Origin: Hanstruepera marina
GTDB lineage: Bacteria > Bacteroidota > Bacteroidia > Flavobacteriales > Flavobacteriaceae
Assembly (NCBI RefSeq): GCF_019880635.1
Contig: NZ_JAINVX010000002.1
Coordinates: forward strand, 186,001 to 250,000
Direction: 5' to 3'
Length of the DNA: 64,000 nt
A program made the translations under genes and the position numbers. The notes beneath the pieces are model-generated. The model did no database searches and was not told where the DNA came from. It saw only the letters and a program-made list of their open reading frames with translations. Shown here piece after piece: positions 62,001 through 64,000 of this stretch; the stretch's first letter is position 1; every line of letters begins with the position of its first letter.

Positions 62001-63391
62001 TTGATGAATTAAAAACTGTAAAAGGAGAAGATTCTGAAGGTAATGCAGCTAATATTGTTATTTCTCGAACATCTGAATTAAAATTAATAGATAAGAAAAC
62101 TGGAATTACATTAAGTACAAATAACATTCCTTATGGTTCTACTATATTCATTAAGAATGGTCAAGAACTTAAAAAAGGCGAGGTTGTTTGCCAATGGGAT
62201 CCATATAACGGTGTAATTATTTCTGAATTTGCAGGTAAAGTTCGTTATGAAAATATTGAACAAGGTGTTACTTATCAAGTTGAGATTGATGAACAAACTG
62301 GATTCCAAGAAAAAGTAATTTCTGAATCTAGAAATAAGAAATTAATTCCAACATTGCATATTGATGATGCTAAAGGAAATGTTATCCGTTCTTATAACTT
62401 ACCTGTTGGTGCTCACCTTATGATTGACGATGGCGAAAAAATTAAAGTTGGTAAGATTTTAGTTAAAATCCCTCGTAAATCAGCTAAATCTGGTGATATT
62501 ACAGGTGGTCTTCCTCGTGTAACAGAATTATTTGAAGCACGTAACCCATCCAACCCAGCAGTGGTGAGTGATATTGACGGTGTCGTTTCATTTGGTAAGA
62601 TCAAAAGAGGTAATCGTGAGATTATTGTTGAATCTAAATTAGGTGATATCAAGAAATACTTGGTTAAATTATCAAATCAGATTCTAGTTCAAGAAAATGA
62701 TTTTGTTAAAGCGGGTATGCCATTATCTGATGGTTCTGTAACTCCAAACGATATTTTAAATATTAAAGGACCTTCAGCTGTACAACAATATTTAGTAAAT
62801 GAAGTACAGGAAGTTTATCGTTTACAAGGTGTGAAAATTAATGATAAGCACTTTGAAGTTGTTGTAAGACAAATGATGCGTAAAGTTAGAATTATTGATT
62901 CTGGTGATACGACATTCCTTGAGAATCAATTAGTTCATAAATCAGACTTTATCGAAGAAAACGATGAAATCTTTGGAATGAAAGTAGTTGAAGATGCTGG
63001 TGACTCTGAAAATATTAAAGCAGGTCAAATTATTTCACCTCGTGAATTGCGTGATGAAAATTCATTATTACGTCGTGAAGATAAGAAGCTAGTTGAAGCA
63101 CGTGATGCGCAACCAGCTACAGCAACGCCAATACTTCAAGGTATTACAAGAGCGTCATTACAAACTAAATCATTTATTTCAGCTGCATCGTTCCAAGAAA
63201 CTACAAAAGTTCTTAACGAAGCTGCTGTAAATGGTAAAGTTGATACTTTAGAAGGACTTAAAGAAAATGTAATTGTTGGTCATAGAATTCCTGCTGGAAC
63301 AGGTATGAGAACTTACGAAAACATTATTGTTGGTTCTAAAGAAGAGTTCGATGAGATGATGCAAGTGAAGCAAGAAGTTAATTATAACTAA
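59090..63391 (+). CDS. rpoC: RNA polymerase beta' subunit
   Basis: A 1433-residue subunit. Active-site Mg2+ motif is [12 protein letters not shown]. The N-terminal zinc site is [20 protein letters not shown], the second is [13 protein letters not shown]. Also seen are the rudder/lid region ([27 protein letters not shown]), [15 protein letters not shown], the trigger-loop region ([16 protein letters not shown]) and the C-terminal [11 protein letters not shown]. The protein ends with KQEVNYN, and a strong terminator follows 4 bases later. Confidence 0.98.
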   Translation: MARKQDKNTVQRFNKISIGLASPESILAESRGEVLKPETINYRTHKPERDGLFCERIFGPVKDYECACGKYKRIRYKGIVCDRCGVEVTEKKVRRDRVGHINLVVPVAHIWYFRSLPNKIGYLLGLPSKKLDMIIYYERYVVIQPGIAKNAEGEPVQKMDFLTEEEYLNILETLPQENQYLEDTDPNKFLAKMGAECLIELLSRIDLDELSFELRHKANTETSKQRKTEALKRLQVVEALRESNENRENRAEWMIMKVIPIIPPELRPLVPLDGGRFATSDLNDLYRRVIIRNNRLKRLVEIKAPEVILRNEKRMLQESVDSLFDNTRKSSAVKTDSNRPLKSLSDSLKGKQGRFRQNLLGKRVDYSARSVIVVGPELKLYECGLPKNMAAELYKPFVIRKLIERGIVKTVKSAKKIIDKREPVVWDILENVLKGHPVLLNRAPTLHRLGIQAFQPKLIEGKAIQLHPLVTTAFNADFDGDQMAVHLPLGPEAILEAQLLMLASHNILNPANGSPVAVPSQDMVLGLYYMTKERRSTDDVKIKGEGLTFYSPEEVIIAYNEKRVDLNAAIKVRTWDFNEEGKLTLQIIETTVGRVLFNEKVPHHAGFINQVLTKKSLRNIIGDILKVTSVPETAEFLDEIKTLGYNFAFQGGLSFSLGDIIIPPEKHDMIDKANGLVDGITANYNMGLITNNERYNQVIDIWTSTNAELTELSMKRIREDQQGFNSVYMMLDSGARGSKEQIRQLTGMRGLMAKPKKSTAGGGEIIENPILSNFKEGLSILEYFISTHGARKGLADTALKTADAGYLTRRLVDVSQDVIVNSEDCGTLRGVEVTPLKKNDEVVETLGERIVGRISLNDVYNPHSDELLVASGEMIDEVVAKSIENSPIESVEVRSPLSCEAKKGICAKCYGRNLATGKMVQRGEAVGVVAAQSIGEPGTQLTLRTFHVGGIAGNISEENKLAVKFDGIAEIDELKTVKGEDSEGNAANIVISRTSELKLIDKKTGITLSTNNIPYGSTIFIKNGQELKKGEVVCQWDPYNGVIISEFAGKVRYENIEQGVTYQVEIDEQTGFQEKVISESRNKKLIPTLHIDDAKGNVIRSYNLPVGAHLMIDDGEKIKVGKILVKIPRKSAKSGDITGGLPRVTELFEARNPSNPAVVSDIDGVVSFGKIKRGNREIIVESKLGDIKKYLVKLSNQILVQENDFVKAGMPLSDGSVTPNDILNIKGPSAVQQYLVNEVQEVYRLQGVKINDKHFEVVVRQMMRKVRIIDSGDTTFLENQLVHKSDFIEENDEIFGMKVVEDAGDSENIKAGQIISPRELRDENSLLRREDKKLVEARDAQPATATPILQGITRASLQTKSFISAASFQETTKVLNEAAVNGKVDTLEGLKENVIVGHRIPAGTGMRTYENIIVGSKEEFDEMMQVKQEVNYN

Positions 63392-63395
63392 TATT

Positions 63396-63430
63396 AAAAA
63401 TAGCGTGAAGAAATTCACGCTATTTTTTTA
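63396..63430 (+). terminator. intrinsic terminator of the rplL-rpoBC unit
   Basis: AAAAATAGCGTGAA (63396-63409), loop GAAA, TTCACGCTATTTTT (63414-63427): a 14-bp stem with a run of seven T, 4 bases after the rpoC stop. Confidence 0.95.
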
Positions 63431-63442
63431 TATAATACTATT

Positions 63443-63760
63443 ATGAGTGATAATAAAAATCAAAAAAAACAAGGTCAGATAAATATTGAAATTGATGAAA
63501 AAGTAGCCGAAGGGACTTACTCCAATTTGGCTATAATTAACCATTCAGTTTCTGAATTTGTTGTTGATTTTGTTAGTATAATGCCAGGTACGCCTAAAAG
63601 TAAGGTGAAGTCGCGTATTATTTTGACGCCTCAACATGCTAAACGCTTATTAAAGGCTTTAGGTGAAAATGTTGCTAGGTTTGAAAATGCCCATGGTGAA
63701 ATCAAAGATTACGAGCAACCACCAATACCTTTGAATTTTGGTCCGACGGGTCAAGCCTAA
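63443..63760 (+). CDS. DUF3467 family protein
   Basis: A 105-residue protein: KKQGQINIEIDEKVAEGTYSNLAIINHSVSEFVVDFVSIMPGTPKSKVKSRIILTPQHAKRLLKALGENVARFE, the conserved core of DUF3467, a small widespread domain without known activity. In Bacteroidota it often follows rpoC. The last 14 codons (PPIPLNFGPTGQA) are repeated as DNA just downstream (63799-63845), including the stop. The gene starts 12 bases after the rpoC terminator, so it would need its own promoter, which I did not find. Confidence 0.9.
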   Translation: MSDNKNQKKQGQINIEIDEKVAEGTYSNLAIINHSVSEFVVDFVSIMPGTPKSKVKSRIILTPQHAKRLLKALGENVARFENAHGEIKDYEQPPIPLNFGPTGQA

Positions 63761-63845
63761 TTTTAATTGGTGAAGAGTTGCTCGACATGTTTACATGTAG
63801 CAACCACCAATACCTTTGAATTTTGGTCCGACGGGTCAAGCTTAA
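63714..63845. repeat. 43-47 base direct repeat of the DUF3467 gene 3' end
   Basis: The stretch from AGCAACCACC to GGGTCAAGC at 63714-63756 recurs exactly at 63799-63841; adding CTAA versus TTAA extends it to 47 bases with one mismatch. The 42 bases between are a palindrome-bearing insert. The repeat spans the last 14 codons of the gene, so the intact gene precedes a decayed copy of its own end. Confidence 0.9.
63777..63804 (+). repeat. inverted repeat inside the DUF3467 3' duplication
   Basis: GTTGCT-CG-ACATGT (63777-63790), loop TT, ACATGTAGCAAC (63793-63804): two 6-bp arms interrupted by a 2-base bulge. The right arm overlaps the first 6 bases of the second repeat copy (63799). Confidence 0.8.
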
Positions 63846-63872
63846 ACAAGTTTTTTAAAGAAAATGAATAGG

Positions 63873-63904
63873 AGAGGTTTGCTTTTTTAGCAAGCCTCTT
63901 TTTT
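63873..63904 (+). terminator. intrinsic terminator, overlapping the end of the convergent gene
   Basis: AGAGGTTTGCT (63873-63883), loop TTTTT, AGCAAGCCTCT (63889-63899) with one G-U, then a run of T. It lies downstream of the DUF3467 gene. The stop codon and last codons of the convergent ferredoxin-like gene fall inside it (63887-63889), and the A/T-rich flanks could make it work in both directions. Confidence 0.85.
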
Positions 63905-64000
63905 ATTTAAGCAAAACTGTAAGGCACCAGATGGGCATTTTTTAACTTGCTTAATAATTTCTTCTGTAGAAGCTCCATCAAGATCAATCCAAGGAATTAC
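63887..64000 (-). CDS. (4Fe-4S) mono-cluster protein, YjdI/Fer4_19-like (5' part beyond window)
   Basis: The 37 C-terminal residues are visible: VIPWIDLDGASTEEIIKQVKKCPSGALQFC and a lysine-rich tail ending in Cys. The PWI-x-x-D-x-A-x-x-E-E-I-x-x-x-V-x-x-C-P-S-G-A-L pattern is that of the divergent mono-cluster ferredoxins (Fer4_19), in which the last CP follows several upstream cysteines that would be outside this window. Such proteins are often fused to or near CDGSH-type iron-binding domains. The 5' end of the gene is not in the window. Confidence 0.7.
   Translation of the reverse strand, partial: VIPWIDLDGASTEEIIKQVKKCPSGALQFCLNKKEAC

Noticed and set aside
1-64000. CRISPR array, prophage or insertion sequence
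   Set aside because: No regularly spaced repeats, cas genes, transposases or phage structural genes were seen on either strand.

Overview
The window is a piece of chromosome from a marine-type member of the Flavobacteriaceae (phylum Bacteroidota). The evidence is low GC, Bacteroidota-style promoters (TAnnTTTG around -7), almost no Shine-Dalgarno sequences except a strong one before rpsU, several TTG starts, many secreted proteins with short Sec or lipoprotein signals, and families largely confined to this phylum (DUF6090, DUF2851, TPR protein plus outer-membrane barrel). The genus cannot be settled from the sequence alone. There is no prophage, insertion sequence or CRISPR array, and no gene-free stretch longer than 300 bases.

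Layout. 1-2005: three tandem DUF6090 membrane-protein genes on the minus strand (the first cut by the window edge). 2114-4179: a DUF1801 gene, then a minus-strand run of a small membrane protein, kdsA (Kdo for LPS) and a GNAT enzyme. 4398-6197: typA. 6233-24406: a surface-polysaccharide region with frequent strand switches. It holds glycosyltransferases of the GT2 and GT4 types, two putative lipid-linked-sugar synthase/GT-C pairs, an FdtA/QdtA-FdtB/QdtB pair for a dTDP-3-amino-3,6-dideoxyhexose, a Wzx-type flippase, a secreted beta-helix protein, an MBOAT plus SGNH O-acylation pair, and ftsE. Most neighbours overlap by a few bases, including convergent pairs that share stop-codon bases.

24578-29352: a large TPR protein followed by an outer-membrane barrel. 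29534-43053: mixed metabolism and envelope genes: a lipoprotein amidohydrolase, two related secreted proteins, a cysteine-cluster protein, a fatty-acid hydroxylase, a NamZ-like DUF1343 lipoprotein, a LolC/E-type permease, cysteine synthase, a CIA30 protein, DUF2851, PspC and a K+ channel. 43138-48324: an AGCS symporter, a ComEA-like HhH protein, an acyl-CoA dehydrogenase and a carboxypeptidase-regulatory-domain protein.

48406-63760: the translation/transcription core: rpsU, a Xer recombinase, hpf, tRNA-Thr, tRNA-Tyr, tRNA-Gly, tRNA-Thr, tuf, tRNA-Trp, secE, nusG, rplK, rplA, rplJ, rplL, rpoB, rpoC, then a DUF3467 gene. The order tRNA-Thr-Tyr-Gly-Thr-tuf-secE-nusG-rplKAJL-rpoBC is the same as in E. 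coli. The window closes with the 3' end of a small 4Fe-4S (YjdI/Fer4_19-type) gene.

Points most worth a second look: the TPR/barrel pair as a possible undescribed envelope complex; the alginate-acetylation-like module inside the polysaccharide locus; 3'-end duplications of a tRNA gene and of the DUF3467 gene around small palindromic inserts; a terminator-like hairpin built into the first codons of the ComEA-like gene; a promoter overlapping a terminator ahead of the tRNA operon; and the lone strong Shine-Dalgarno at rpsU.
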